Notes: generated by a model from the sequence alone, not told the origin. Positions 10,549 to 19,999 are shown, numbered from the stretch's first letter. The stretch: 33,865 bases of DNA from Schoenoplectus triqueter (GCA_964058805.1 CAXKVV010002163.1:1-33865); one strand, 5' to 3'. Made by a program: numbers and translations.

Positions 10549-13500
10549 CTATGTGTAGTACTTCTTTAGATATCGCCCATTAATCGGTGGCATGGGCCTC
10601 TCACCTTCATGATCTATGAGTTGGTATGCGCCGCCCTCGTATACCTTCTCAATTACATATGGCCCTTCCCAATTCGGGGAGAATTTTGGGCCGATGTGCC
10701 GGCCAATGATCGGCCTTTTAAGGACAAGAACAAGCTCTCCTTGTTGAAATGCCCTGACTCGCGCCATTTTGTCATATGCCCTTGCCATTTTTGCCTGATA
10801 TATTTCAAGGTTCTGCTGGGCTATTAATCTCTTCTCGTCCATGGCATCCAACTCGTCCAGTCTGAGTTGTTGGCATTCATCCATGGTCATATCATTTTGC
10901 ATAGCTACCCGTAATGACGGTAGTTCCACCTCAAGAGGGAGGACGGCTTCAACCCCAAAAGCCAAAGAATACGGGGTAGCTTGCGTAGGTGTTCGGTACG
11001 TGGTCCGATAAGCCCATAATGCCTCCTGTAGACGATTATCCCAGTCTCGTTGGTTGCCGTCCACGGTCTTCTTCATGATATTTATTAGGGTTTTATTAAA
11101 GGCTTCGGCCAAGCCGTTGGCTCTCGGGTTGTAAATGGACGAGAATCTCCAATCAATATTGAATTGCTCCGCCAGGGCATAGACTTTGGAGCTCTTAAAG
11201 GCCGTTCCATTATCGGATATTATCCGTTGCGGTGTACCGAATCGGTAAAGGATGTGCGTCTTGAAGAACTTAACCACATCGGATGCTTTAACTTCTTTAA
11301 GCGGGATGGCTTCAGCCCATTTTGTAAAATAATCCGTTGCCGCCAGGATGAACCGGTGACCTCTCGACGTAGGAGGGTCTATGGGCCCCACTATATCTGT
11401 GCCCCACATATTAAATGGCCAGGATGCTACCGTGGGGTGCAACGGGTTTGGCGCTTGATGTATAAAAGGGCCATGTATTTGGCACATGCGGCACTTCTTT
11501 GCATGCTCTTCACAATCAGCCACCATCGTGGGCCAATAATATCCCATTCGCTTGATCTTCAACTTCATTTTTGGCCCAGACTGATGTGCTCCGCATAGCC
11601 CGGAATGAACTTCTTTCATAACCTGCCCGGCTTCAGGCCCTGATACACATCTTAGCCATAACTGATCATAAGACCTACGGTATAGCGTATTGCCCACATA
11701 TGCATACCGTAGTACCCGCTTTCTTAGTTGATCAGCGATTCTTTTATCTTTGGGGAGGGTGCCATGCCGGAAATATTCGATGAACGGCTGTCTCCAATCA
11801 TCGTCGTCAGTTATCATTGCTTCTTGGCATTCCATCTTTTCTAGCCCAGCATTTTCATTACTCGCATCATCTGTTATTTGACACAATGATAATGGTCTCC
11901 TATTGCGGACGATGATGTGGATTTCCGGCTCTGTTGGTTCACCCAGCTCCTTGGCGAGTTTGGCCAACGCATCTGCTTCACCGTTCACAGCCCTCGTGAC
12001 CTTCTCGATGGACACGTACGGGATTTTCTTCATTAATTCCATGGCCTTTTGGTGATATTGTATTAGTTCCGGCTTCAAGACCTTGTATTCGCCAATTATT
12101 TGATTTATTATCAGCTGTGAATCCCCAAAGATGCGCACAGCCTTGATTTCTAGCTCCAGTGATAACTCTAGTCCGGCGATGAGTGCCTCATACTCTGCTT
12201 CATTATTTGTACATGGTTCAGTTAAAGCAAGAGAATGTCGTATTATCCCGCCTTCCGGGGTTACGAAGACTAATCCTGCGCCAGCTCGCACAGTTGGGAC
12301 TCCCGGGCCTGCGATCGGCTTGATTGAAGAAGCACCATCAAAGTACATCTCCCATATAGGACTTCCTTCTTCAACATGTAGGGTTTCCTCATCAGGGAAG
12401 TCACATTTTAATGGGGAGTCATCTTGGATCGGGTGTGCAGCCAGGAAATCTGCTAGCGCCTGCCCCTTTATCGCCTTTTGCGATGTATAGGTGATGTCGA
12501 ACTCAGTGAGAATGATAGCCCACTTGGCCAGCCTCCCCGTCAACATTGGCCGAGTCATCAGGTATTTGAGAGGGTCTACCTTGGATATTAAAATGATTTT
12601 GTGGGCTAGCATGTAGTGCCTCAACTTTTTCACCGCGAAGATTAGGGCTAGACAATGCTTCTCGATCGGTGAATATCCGTGTTCTGCCCCTACCATCATG
12701 CGACTTAGGTAATACAGCGCATTTTGATTACCATCCTGGTTTTCTTGTGCTAATAGGGCTCCCAAGGATCCGTCCAGGGCGGTTGTATATAGAATGAGCT
12801 CCTTCCCGGGTATAGGTGCCGCCAACACTGGAGGGTTGAGCAGATATGCCTTGATTTCTTCAAAGGCTCGCTGGCACTCGCCATCCCACTTAAACGAGAT
12901 ATTCTTCTTAGTCAGCCGGGTGAAGGGTTGGATTTTACCCGATAAGTTGGCTATGAACCGCCTGATATACGCCAATTGCCCTTGCAAAGATCGCAATTGT
13001 TTTAAATTCTTTGGCGGGGATAGTTCCGTTATTGCTTTGATCTTGCCTGGGTCTATCTCAATGCCCCTGTGGCGTACCACAAATCCCAGAAATTTACCAG
13101 ATGATACCATGAATGCGCATTTTAACGGGTTTAGTTTGAGCGCATGTTCTCTCAGGCGGTTGAAAACGACCTCGAGATATTGGAGGTGTTCTTCATACGA
13201 CATGGCTTTGATGACTAAATCGTCCACATAGCATTCTACTATTTTATGGATTAGATCATCGAATATTTTCGTCATTGCCCGTTGGTAGGTGGCTCCCGCA
13301 TTTTTGAGCCCAAACGGCATGACTTTGTAACAATATATGCCAATCGGCGTGCGGAATGCCGTATGCCTCTCATCTTCTGGCGCCATTTTAATTTGATTAT
13401 AACCCGCATAACCGTCCATGAAGGAGAAGACTTCATAGGAGGATGTATGGTCAATTATGATTTCGGTTACTGGAAGCGGGAAATCATCTTTAGGGCACGC

Positions 13501-16500
13501 CTTGTTTAAGTCCCGAAAGTCTACGCAAATGCGGATTTGCCCATTTTTCTTTTTAACCGGGACAATGCTAGCCACCCATTCTGGCGTTTCTTCTTCCCGT
13601 ATGAAGCCGGCGTCGATGAGTTTCTTTGTCTCTTCCACGACCTTCTCTTCGAGCTCTATTCTCATCCGCCTCGGCGCTTGTTTAATCGGCTTGAAGGTTG
13701 GATCAATTTTCAAGTAATGGACCGCCACGTTGGGATCTAATCCAGGCATTTCTTTATAACTCCAAGCGAAGCAGTCTATGTAATTTTTAAGGAACATCTT
13801 CAACCTGTCAGCCACCTCTTCTGGCAAAGATGCGCTTATGAAAGTTGGTCGTGGGTCTTCTTCTGTCCCCAAATTAATCTCAGCTAACTCATCGACCGTA
13901 TTAGGCTCCTTTTCTAGCTGCTTTAAAGCATTTTTCAGGACCGGGGCATTGTCCTCTTCTGTTTCATTGTCCGGCATCTCAACAGAAGTCATACAGCAGC
14001 TCTCTTTCATACGGTACTCGTTGAGAGACCCTTCGAGACATGCTGCGTCATCGCAGTTATACCCTAACCCCCGGATATATTTTATTTTACCGTCCAGGCC
14101 CAGGACTTTATTCTGGCCGCCATTCCAGAGTTCATCGAAGCGCTTGGCCTCGGCCTTGGATATGTCTCTCAGACATTTCGCCCTTTTTGCCAGTTTATAC
14201 AGCTCTTTTCCAAAGGGATGAGATGCAACGTCACCGCTCGTTGCATTCTCTGATTCTTGTTCTATCACCCACTTCTTCCAAGTGTTGTGATCAGGGTTCT
14301 TCAGAGACTGGGTTGAATCGCTCTGATAGAAAATTATGGCCTTGTGGATGATAGTCTTCCCTTTGAGACGCTCTACCTTTGCCGGCACAACAAAGGTCTT
14401 TAGGGTTTGGATGTGGTTCACCTCTCTTGGTATGAGGTCTTTAAAATGCCTTTCGGGAACCACAGTGATCTCTAGCGCTGCCATCTCTTCTTCTATTTCA
14501 ATATTCATGACTGAGTTGGAGCGGTAGATTTCTTTGATCGGCTTACGTCTCGCAGCCTTAGGTTTGCTAGGTATGGGAGTGTGCGAGATCGTATAAGCCA
14601 CCCCTTTGCCCTTGTTATTCAAGTTATGCGGAGCTGGGTCTTGTTGAAAGCTCTTCGGGAGTTGGATCGTCCCATTTCTATGCCCTTCTTCTATAAGATC
14701 CTTGAATACCCAACATTCTTCAATTGTATGGCCCAATATGCGATGATAAGGGCAAAATTCGCCTTCGCCGGCTCTTTCTATGTCTGCGGGTCGTTTGCAA
14801 ACGGGAAGTGTCAGTCCGCTCTTTAAGGCCTGCTCAAATATCCGAGCTGTTTTATTTTTCAGGAAAGAGTATGGTTTACTCTTCTTGACCTTGAGGGTTT
14901 GCATGACGGTCGGTTGCTTAGCTTTCATTTCTTCCCCCTTCGATTCATCTACTATGACAATTACCCGTTTGCCGCTATCGGGTGTTTGTCTTTCGGGGGT
15001 CCCGGAACGGGGTTCGCTCGTCACTTCTTTGAGTAGCTCGGAGTTATAGATCGCAGTTTGCAGGTTTTCAATCATTACCATGATTTCATTGTGTTGCGTC
15101 TTGATATCCTGCATCACTTCCCATTGTTCAGACACCTCTCTTCTATTATTTTCAACCTGGTGTCTTATTTCGTCGATCGCATTCCAGACGCGACCTTCAA
15201 AATTTTCCCGCCATGAGCGTTCTTCATTTATAGGTCTTGGCCTAACCGGGTTATCCCTTCCGCTACCGGGTCCCGTGTTGATCATATATGACTCCTCACT
15301 TTCATTATCTGTTTCGGGCCCTTTATATGGCTTCTTGAGGATGTGATAGATGATCTCTTCGTCAGACTCCTCTTCCCAGGGTTGACGATCATGGCCAGAC
15401 TCTTCTCCCGAGGTGGTATTGCCTGGGTTGCTGGAATCTTCGGAGTCTTCTCCCGAAGTTGCCTCTATGATCTGAATTTGAGGAGTGTTGGCAGGTTTAA
15501 AATTGAAAATGACCTCCTCTTCAGAATCACTCGCATTGATTTCGCTCGGTTTTATTTGGGCCTTATACGCAGCCACCTGTTTGAAGCGGAAGGTTGCTTC
15601 TTCACCCGACTTTCTTCCGGGTCTTTGGGCTCGAGCACCTCGGGGTTTAATATTAAATTTGACCTCTTCTTCTTCTCCAGATGAGGTATCAAATTTAGGG
15701 CCTTTGCTGAAGGGTTTCTGACCTGCTTTTGTCATTGGCCGGCTCGGCGCCACAGCGAATTTAGGCAAAAAGTATTGGGCGTCATTGAACTTAATCTCAT
15801 GCACCCCGAATGGCTTGACATCTCCGTCAATTCTCTTTTGCTTACCATTTTCGATATATTTCAGGCATTGGTGCAGAGTAGAGGGTATGACCTGATTGCT
15901 GTGAAGCCACGGGCGACCCAGCAACGCCCGATAAGAAGTTTCAGCGTCAATAACATAGAATTTAGTAGGCGCTCTTAGGCTTCCGCATTGCAGGTTCAGA
16001 GTTATAGCTCCCAGGGCCTTTTGGGAGTTTTGGTTGAAGCCATGGATAATCACCTTTTCATCAGATAGGTTCTTCACATCTAAGGTGATGGTCTTTAGGG
16101 TTTTGAGCGGCATAATATTGATCGAAGACCCTGCGTCGACCAAGATGCGGCCAATCTTTTGCCCTCCACAATTTCCAGTAATGTATAGCGGGCGATTATG
16201 GTCGACGGTGCCTATTAGGAGGTCATCGTCCGTGAAATTTATACAGGCGGCCCGTTTGGCGGTGAATAGGGCTTCTTGCATATTTTGCTCTACGAAGTAT
16301 GACTTGTACTTCTCGGGATCTTGCAAGGCCTGGATTAGCACCTCCCTTAGGTCTTGTGACATCATCAACGCGTCAAATATGCTTAATAGCGCTGGAATCT
16401 TACGCAGATGTGCCAACACATTATATTCTTCGCCCGTCGACCGGGTCTTTTCTGGGTTCTTGCTTAAGCTCTCGGCCTCTTTGCCTTTACTCAGGGCCTT

Positions 16501-19500
16501 ATCTTTTCCTTTATCGGAATCCTTGGGAGCTTGTCTCTCGGGTATATAAGTCCCGGACCGGAGCACGGCTTTGCATTCTTCGTTTTTGGTCCCAGAGGTG
16601 CTTGCTTCTCCTTCATCATTTGGGAAGAACATCTCCTCTAAAGTTGGCATATCTTCGTCGTGAGAAGAATATACCATATTGCACGAAGTACCCCAGATCT
16701 CTTCGCTTTCTTCTTTATTTATTTCTCCATCTATATTTTCTTCCTTTTGACCTAGGGTTAGCTTCTCCCAGTCTTCTTTGAAGATGAAATGTTGAAGGGT
16801 GATCGCCTCGGGACTGCCCTGCTCGTACTCTTCAATCTTGTTCTTTCTGGACTTGTTATTTCTATGCTTCTTTTTCTTCTTAAGAACCTGGTCTTGGCTC
16901 TGGTCCACCTTATAATATACCCTGGGTTTTGGTGGGACCACTGGTGTAATATCGTCTTTCCATTTCATGCCAGGTTCTTTCTTAAGGGTTTTAAGCATTT
17001 TAATCGATTTCTTCGATAGGTGCGTAGTCCATTGCTCTTCTTGTTCTTCGCTTAACTGGCCCGGGACTTTCTCTTCCTCATGAGAGATCGTGTTGGCCTG
17101 CTCATGGGCTGATGGGCTTTGCAAGAACCCTTTTGGTAAAGTAATTTCACCATTTTTATACGCCTTCTCGACCCAATCTTTGAAGACCCAGCAATCTTCA
17201 ATTGAGTGCCCTATTATTCTGTGGTATGGGCAGAAGTTGGGTTCGTCCGATTTATCGGCATCTTCCGGGCGTTTACTAGCCGGCAGGGTTAAACCATTCT
17301 TCAGTGCCCCTCTAAAGATTTGGGCAACTTTATCCCTCCTGAAGGAGTACGGTTTAGATTTCTTTTGTTTAAGTGATTCAAAACTCCGTGAACTCCCTCC
17401 TGGATTGGGCCTGGGTCCCTTATTATAATTATTGCCATTTGTGCCACTGCTGCCGCTTTGGGTGTCTGCGTTGGCGACCATCTTGTCTTTTAACAAGGTG
17501 AATGCCACTTTGGTTTCAGCTCGGGCTCCTCGTTGCGGCCTATTATTCATAAAGTTCGGCATGGTATGCGGTGACATCCTTTCCATATTGGATACCGATC
17601 TGAGCAAGTCTTTAAATGTGTTGACCTTTGTCACACCAAGAAGCATGCCCATCCACCCGTCAATGTTCTTCATGATTAGGTTGACGGCCTCGTCTTCAGT
17701 TAATGTGCGGTCGCATTTGATGCTGAGGTTCCGCCATCTATTGATAAAATCTGTCATTGACTCCCCTTTCTTGGGTTTAGTGCTTGCCAGATCGGCTATG
17801 TTTATCTTGTCAGACACCATGACAAAACGTGCCCTGAACGAGTCTGCCATTTCATCCCAGGTCCTGATGCTGTTGTTTTCCAGCGAATAATACCATTGGA
17901 AGGCGGTTCCCACTAAGCTCTGAGGGAATTGTCTTAACAACAGTGCATCATTGCCGCCCGTGTTGCCGCACGAGGCTACAAAGTGGGCCAGGTGTTGTTC
18001 GGGGTTTAGGTCTTTATTGCCTTCCCCTGAGAAGGTCCTGAAGCGGGGGATCACATACCCTTTAGGATATTCTTCCAAGTCGTATATGGCAGGGTATGGA
18101 TGTCCACAGTTTTTAACGGGAGGGATAGCGTATCCACCTCCAGCTATTTGCATTTGCTGGGCAATCATGGCTTGAATCTCTTTCCGGGATATTCCCGTTG
18201 GTTCAGCCTCCACATCTATTGTTCTATGTGGATGGGGTTTAGAATCGACCGGTTGTTTCCCCTTATGATTACTTTTGGTACTGTGGACCCCTTCTTGACG
18301 GGAGCTACCAGCTTTGAAGTTGGCGTCTTGTGATTCTTGTAATGATTTGACCGCCTTAATTAGTTCTTCATTCTGCTTCAGCATGGTAGCGATTAGCTCC
18401 CGTTGCCTAATCAGCTCTTCGTCCCGTGCCTCAATGTGGCCTTTTAATATTTCTATTTCATCGATGGGCATCTCGGGACGTGCTTCAACGTCATCTTCAT
18501 TATCGAAGAAGTCAGGGTTTTCATTGTGGTCTTCCCCTTCCCTGCTATTGCCTTCGGGGTTGACTCTCTTTGGGGGTCTCCCTTTTCTACCATTATTTTT
18601 GTTGGTGTTTGTGACGTGAGCTTGATTAGGCGGAGACTGGTCATCCTGGACCATATTCACCTCACCATCAGTGTCTGGATCAGTATCGTAGCTTATACTG
18701 ATGGTGTTGACTGAGAAGTGCTCTTCATAGTGAGCGGTTCTTCTCTTCTTCTTCGCTTGGTCAGGGGCAGTTATTTTTAAGTTGTTGAGTGGTATTCTCG
18801 AGCCTAATCGGCTGAATACACTCTTTTGACCCAAGCGGCTAAATACGCTCTCGGGCGGAGCGTTGGATTTGCCGGCCTTGCTGGGCTGGGTTTGAGACTG
18901 GGGTTTTATTGGCTGGGAACCCTTTGGGACCCACACCTGCTGGACGCTAGGTGTTGCCTTTGGTATAGACCTCCTTGGGTGTGGAGTGGAGGCAATGGCT
19001 TTCGGCTGAGACATGCCTTGAGATTGGTCGGGGCGGGAGACGTATCGTCTCGACCTAGCGTTTTTAACGCTCTTCCTCTGTTTGAGGGCCCTGTGAGCCT
19101 TGTAGATGGCTTCCGCAGGGGTTTGAGACTTGTTCTGGCGGCGCTGAGGCCTTTGAGATGGGCGAGGTGTGGGCTTAGGCACCTCCCATGCCTGGCGGAG
19201 CTGGCCGGTGGCTGAGTTTTTGGCCACTATTCGGAGGGCTGTGAATTTGTTGGAGACTGGGATAGCTGGCCTAGCCACCAGCTGGTTTTGGTATGCATCC
19301 AGGGCCCTCTTCCTGGATGCTTGAGAGTTGCGAGTAGTCTGGGCTGCTACCTTTGGGGCCGTCTTCTTAGATGGGCGCCTTCTCCTCTTCGGGGAGGCAG
19401 TAGGAGAGGCCATGACATTATTTGAGATCCCCTTGGGAGTTAGGGTGATCGATTCCTCCTCTTCGTCCAGGATGGAGATCTGGACGGTCGCGGGAGTGAA

Positions 19501-19635
19501 GGCGGCCACTGGAGCTGGGCCATAGACGGTAAGTTCTTGCGGGATGGTCCCGAAGAACATAAAAAGCTTGCCCTCTGGGCTTTGTGCAGGAGTGACGGTG
19601 TAGGGAGCGAGGTTGAAGTTTCCAAAGAATGCCAT
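10549..19635 (-). CDS. gag-pol: Gag-Pol polyprotein of a Tat/Ogre-type Ty3/gypsy retrotransposon
   Basis: One uninterrupted frame of about 3028 residues encodes all proteins needed for particle formation, reverse transcription and integration. I start it at the ATG at 19635; three upstream codons are open but begin with TTG. Order by residue: basic low-complexity N-terminus (1-380), coiled coil (386-431), Gag (526-692), zinc knuckle (802-815), protease (Asp1167), acidic repeats (1316-1432), coiled coil (1476-1534), second zinc knuckle (1628-1641), RT (YVDD 2136-2139), degenerate RNase H, second RNase H (D2433, E2479, D2505, D2555) and integrase (D2747, D2808, E2844). There is no chromodomain. 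The doubled RNase H and extra antisense gene are hallmarks of the Tat lineage. No stop or frameshift interrupts it, so it may be active. Ogre-like elements are usually shorter in the protease-RT interval. Confidence 0.95.
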   Translation of the reverse strand: MAFFGNFNLAPYTVTPAQSPEGKLFMFFGTIPQELTVYGPAPVAAFTPATVQISILDEEEESITLTPKGISNNVMASPTASPKRRRRPSKKTAPKVAAQTTRNSQASRKRALDAYQNQLVARPAIPVSNKFTALRIVAKNSATGQLRQAWEVPKPTPRPSQRPQRRQNKSQTPAEAIYKAHRALKQRKSVKNARSRRYVSRPDQSQGMSQPKAIASTPHPRRSIPKATPSVQQVWVPKGSQPIKPQSQTQPSKAGKSNAPPESVFSRLGQKSVFSRLGSRIPLNNLKITAPDQAKKKRRTAHYEEHFSVNTISISYDTDPDTDGEVNMVQDDQSPPNQAHVTNTNKNNGRKGRPPKRVNPEGNSREGEDHNENPDFFDNEDDVEARPEMPIDEIEILKGHIEARDEELIRQRELIATMLKQNEELIKAVKSLQESQDANFKAGSSRQEGVHSTKSNHKGKQPVDSKPHPHRTIDVEAEPTGISRKEIQAMIAQQMQIAGGGYAIPPVKNCGHPYPAIYDLEEYPKGYVIPRFRTFSGEGNKDLNPEQHLAHFVASCGNTGGNDALLLRQFPQSLVGTAFQWYYSLENNSIRTWDEMADSFRARFVMVSDKINIADLASTKPKKGESMTDFINRWRNLSIKCDRTLTEDEAVNLIMKNIDGWMGMLLGVTKVNTFKDLLRSVSNMERMSPHTMPNFMNNRPQRGARAETKVAFTLLKDKMVANADTQSGSSGTNGNNYNKGPRPNPGGSSRSFESLKQKKSKPYSFRRDKVAQIFRGALKNGLTLPASKRPEDADKSDEPNFCPYHRIIGHSIEDCWVFKDWVEKAYKNGEITLPKGFLQSPSAHEQANTISHEEEKVPGQLSEEQEEQWTTHLSKKSIKMLKTLKKEPGMKWKDDITPVVPPKPRVYYKVDQSQDQVLKKKKKHRNNKSRKNKIEEYEQGSPEAITLQHFIFKEDWEKLTLGQKEENIDGEINKEESEEIWGTSCNMVYSSHDEDMPTLEEMFFPNDEGEASTSGTKNEECKAVLRSGTYIPERQAPKDSDKGKDKALSKGKEAESLSKNPEKTRSTGEEYNVLAHLRKIPALLSIFDALMMSQDLREVLIQALQDPEKYKSYFVEQNMQEALFTAKRAACINFTDDDLLIGTVDHNRPLYITGNCGGQKIGRILVDAGSSINIMPLKTLKTITLDVKNLSDEKVIIHGFNQNSQKALGAITLNLQCGSLRAPTKFYVIDAETSYRALLGRPWLHSNQVIPSTLHQCLKYIENGKQKRIDGDVKPFGVHEIKFNDAQYFLPKFAVAPSRPMTKAGQKPFSKGPKFDTSSGEEEEVKFNIKPRGARAQRPGRKSGEEATFRFKQVAAYKAQIKPSEINASDSEEEVIFNFKPANTPQIQIIEATSGEDSEDSSNPGNTTSGEESGHDRQPWEEESDEEIIYHILKKPYKGPETDNESEESYMINTGPGSGRDNPVRPRPINEERSWRENFEGRVWNAIDEIRHQVENNRREVSEQWEVMQDIKTQHNEIMVMIENLQTAIYNSELLKEVTSEPRSGTPERQTPDSGKRVIVIVDESKGEEMKAKQPTVMQTLKVKKSKPYSFLKNKTARIFEQALKSGLTLPVCKRPADIERAGEGEFCPYHRILGHTIEECWVFKDLIEEGHRNGTIQLPKSFQQDPAPHNLNNKGKGVAYTISHTPIPSKPKAARRKPIKEIYRSNSVMNIEIEEEMAALEITVVPERHFKDLIPREVNHIQTLKTFVVPAKVERLKGKTIIHKAIIFYQSDSTQSLKNPDHNTWKKWVIEQESENATSGDVASHPFGKELYKLAKRAKCLRDISKAEAKRFDELWNGGQNKVLGLDGKIKYIRGLGYNCDDAACLEGSLNEYRMKESCCMTSVEMPDNETEEDNAPVLKNALKQLEKEPNTVDELAEINLGTEEDPRPTFISASLPEEVADRLKMFLKNYIDCFAWSYKEMPGLDPNVAVHYLKIDPTFKPIKQAPRRMRIELEEKVVEETKKLIDAGFIREEETPEWVASIVPVKKKNGQIRICVDFRDLNKACPKDDFPLPVTEIIIDHTSSYEVFSFMDGYAGYNQIKMAPEDERHTAFRTPIGIYCYKVMPFGLKNAGATYQRAMTKIFDDLIHKIVECYVDDLVIKAMSYEEHLQYLEVVFNRLREHALKLNPLKCAFMVSSGKFLGFVVRHRGIEIDPGKIKAITELSPPKNLKQLRSLQGQLAYIRRFIANLSGKIQPFTRLTKKNISFKWDGECQRAFEEIKAYLLNPPVLAAPIPGKELILYTTALDGSLGALLAQENQDGNQNALYYLSRMMVGAEHGYSPIEKHCLALIFAVKKLRHYMLAHKIILISKVDPLKYLMTRPMLTGRLAKWAIILTEFDITYTSQKAIKGQALADFLAAHPIQDDSPLKCDFPDEETLHVEEGSPIWEMYFDGASSIKPIAGPGVPTVRAGAGLVFVTPEGGIIRHSLALTEPCTNNEAEYEALIAGLELSLELEIKAVRIFGDSQLIINQIIGEYKVLKPELIQYHQKAMELMKKIPYVSIEKVTRAVNGEADALAKLAKELGEPTEPEIHIIVRNRRPLSLCQITDDASNENAGLEKMECQEAMITDDDDWRQPFIEYFRHGTLPKDKRIADQLRKRVLRYAYVGNTLYRRSYDQLWLRCVSGPEAGQVMKEVHSGLCGAHQSGPKMKLKIKRMGYYWPTMVADCEEHAKKCRMCQIHGPFIHQAPNPLHPTVASWPFNMWGTDIVGPIDPPTSRGHRFILAATDYFTKWAEAIPLKEVKASDVVKFFKTHILYRFGTPQRIISDNGTAFKSSKVYALAEQFNIDWRFSSIYNPRANGLAEAFNKTLINIMKKTVDGNQRDWDNRLQEALWAYRTTYRTPTQATPYSLAFGVEAVLPLEVELPSLRVAMQNDMTMDECQQLRLDELDAMDEKRLIAQQNLEIYQAKMARAYDKMARVRAFQQGELVLVLKRPIIGRHIGPKFSPNWEGPYVIEKVYEGGAYQLIDHEGERPMPPINGRYLKKYYT
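10906..11643 (-). other. Integrase domain (HHCC, DD35E)
   Basis: An N-terminal zinc-binding HHCC segment ends in KKCRMCQ. The catalytic core has D2747 in WGTDIVG, D2808 in ISDNGTAF and E2844 in NGLAEAFNK, with exactly 35 residues between the last two. A GPF/Y-like C-terminus (NWEGPYVI) follows and the protein ends in KKYYT without a chromodomain. Confidence 0.93.
11926..12363 (-). other. Second (archaeal-type) RNase H domain
   Basis: All four expected acidic residues are present: D2433 in MYFDGAS, E2479 in NNEAEYEAL, D2505 in FGDSQL and D2555 in GEADALAKLA. This extra domain between the first RNase H and integrase marks Tat-lineage gypsy elements. Confidence 0.9.
12466..13818 (-). other. Reverse transcriptase and first, degenerate RNase H
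   Basis: RT motifs run from FKPIKQAPRRM through ICVDFRDLNKACPKDDFPLP, FMDGYAGYNQI and MPFGLKNAGATYQ to YVDD (2136-2139). The first RNase H begins near LILYTTALDGSLGALL; TT replaces the usual catalytic Asp, so this copy is probably a tether while the second domain is catalytic. Confidence 0.93.
14656..14889 (-). other. Second zinc-knuckle module, between protease and RT
   Basis: About 78 residues repeat the Gag C-terminal module. Both start KKSKPYSF, continue with a G-LTLP--KRP stretch, hold a C-x2-H-x4-H-x4-C knuckle (here 1628-1641, CPYHRILGHTIEEC), then CWVFKD and a LPKxF end. The C-H-H-C form is usual in Tat-lineage Gag. A second copy after the protease is not what I expect of the family. 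Confidence 0.85.
15016..15690 (-). other. Acidic repeat region and second coiled coil of the polyprotein
   Basis: Short units of the form SGEEEEVKFNIKP, SGEEATFRFK, SDSEEEVIFNFKP and ESDEEIIYHILKKP alternate an acidic run with a hydrophobic-basic patch. Then comes a long charged helix (around NAIDEIRHQVENNRREVSE). It lies between protease and the second knuckle. I know no named domain for it. Confidence 0.6.
15901..16218 (-). other. Retropepsin-like aspartic protease domain
   Basis: The active-site loop is LVDAGSSINIM with Asp1167; Ala replaces the more usual Thr/Ser/Asn after Asp. A downstream ALLGRPWLH motif closes the fold, as in plant gypsy proteases. Confidence 0.88.
17131..17373 (-). 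other. First zinc-knuckle module (Gag C-terminus)
   Basis: Residues 756-835 begin KKSKPYSF and carry CPYHRIIGHSIEDC at 802-815, a C-x2-H-x4-H-x4-C knuckle. It follows the Gag core as expected for a nucleocapsid-like region and is the parent or sister of the copy at 14656-14889. Confidence 0.88.
17560..18060 (-). other. Gag core domain
   Basis: Residues about 526-692 match the plant retrotransposon Gag pattern: PRFRTFSGEG, LAHFVASCG, LRQFPQSLVGTAFQWYYSL, TWDEMADSFRARF and FINRWRNLSIKC. It is preceded by a coiled coil (18480-18345) and a long basic N-terminal extension with two SVFSRLG motifs (near 18810-18855). Confidence 0.9.
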
Positions 19636-19638
19636 TTC

Positions 19639-19665
19639 CTGCAAAACAAAAATACTTGAAAATCA
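19639..19665 (-). promoter_or_regulatory. Candidate 3' splice site just before the gag ATG
   Basis: The minus strand reads a T-rich tract ending TTTTGCAG, then GAAATG, so the start codon lies 3 nt after a good acceptor. A branch-like CTAATGA sits some 25-30 nt upstream. The donor in the leader was not identified. Confidence 0.4.
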
Positions 19666-19751
19666 TTAGTCATTTTAGCACATAGAAGACCACTTGTATC
19701 TCTTAAGTATTCTATTTGCCTCTCTCTTTCAGAGATAAGAGGAGAATCTAG

Positions 19752-19999
19752 GTCCCACCGGGCGTGCCAGATCCTGTGCGACCCTTTTTCGCGCGCCGCC
19801 GCACCGCCGCCGGGCGATGGGTTCTGCGGAAGAAGGACACGGAGATCCCTCCCGGATATGCATCCAAATCTTATGTTCCCTGAGTTTATTTTGATAGTCC
19901 CACTGGGCGTGCCAGATCCTGTGCGACCCTTTTTCGCGCGCCGCCGCACCGCCGCCGGGCGATGGGTTCTGCGGAAGAAGGACACGGAGATCCCTCCCG
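19752..19999. repeat. 145-bp tandem duplication across the LTR/primer-site junction
   Basis: Bases 19752-19854 repeat at 19897-19999 with one mismatch (19759 C, 19904 T). Each copy holds a primer-site-like block, a GATCC spacer and then TGTGCGACCC with a GC-rich stretch. Confidence 0.9.
19753..19770 (-). other. Candidate primer-binding site (copy 1; copy 2 at 19898-19915)
   Basis: On the minus strand it reads TGGCACGCCCGGTGGGA; copy 2 has CA for CG in the middle. It starts with the TGG expected of a site pairing with a tRNA CCA end. It lies 5 nt beyond a CA that would end the LTR (CGCACA). I could not name the tRNA from memory. Confidence 0.5.

Noticed and set aside
10549..10700. Chromodomain at the integrase C-terminus
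   Set aside because: The protein ends shortly after the GPF/Y-like region with no chromodomain residues.
12131..19215. Many plus-strand ORFs opposite gag-pol
   Set aside because: They are shadow frames of the polyprotein and none shows a family signature.
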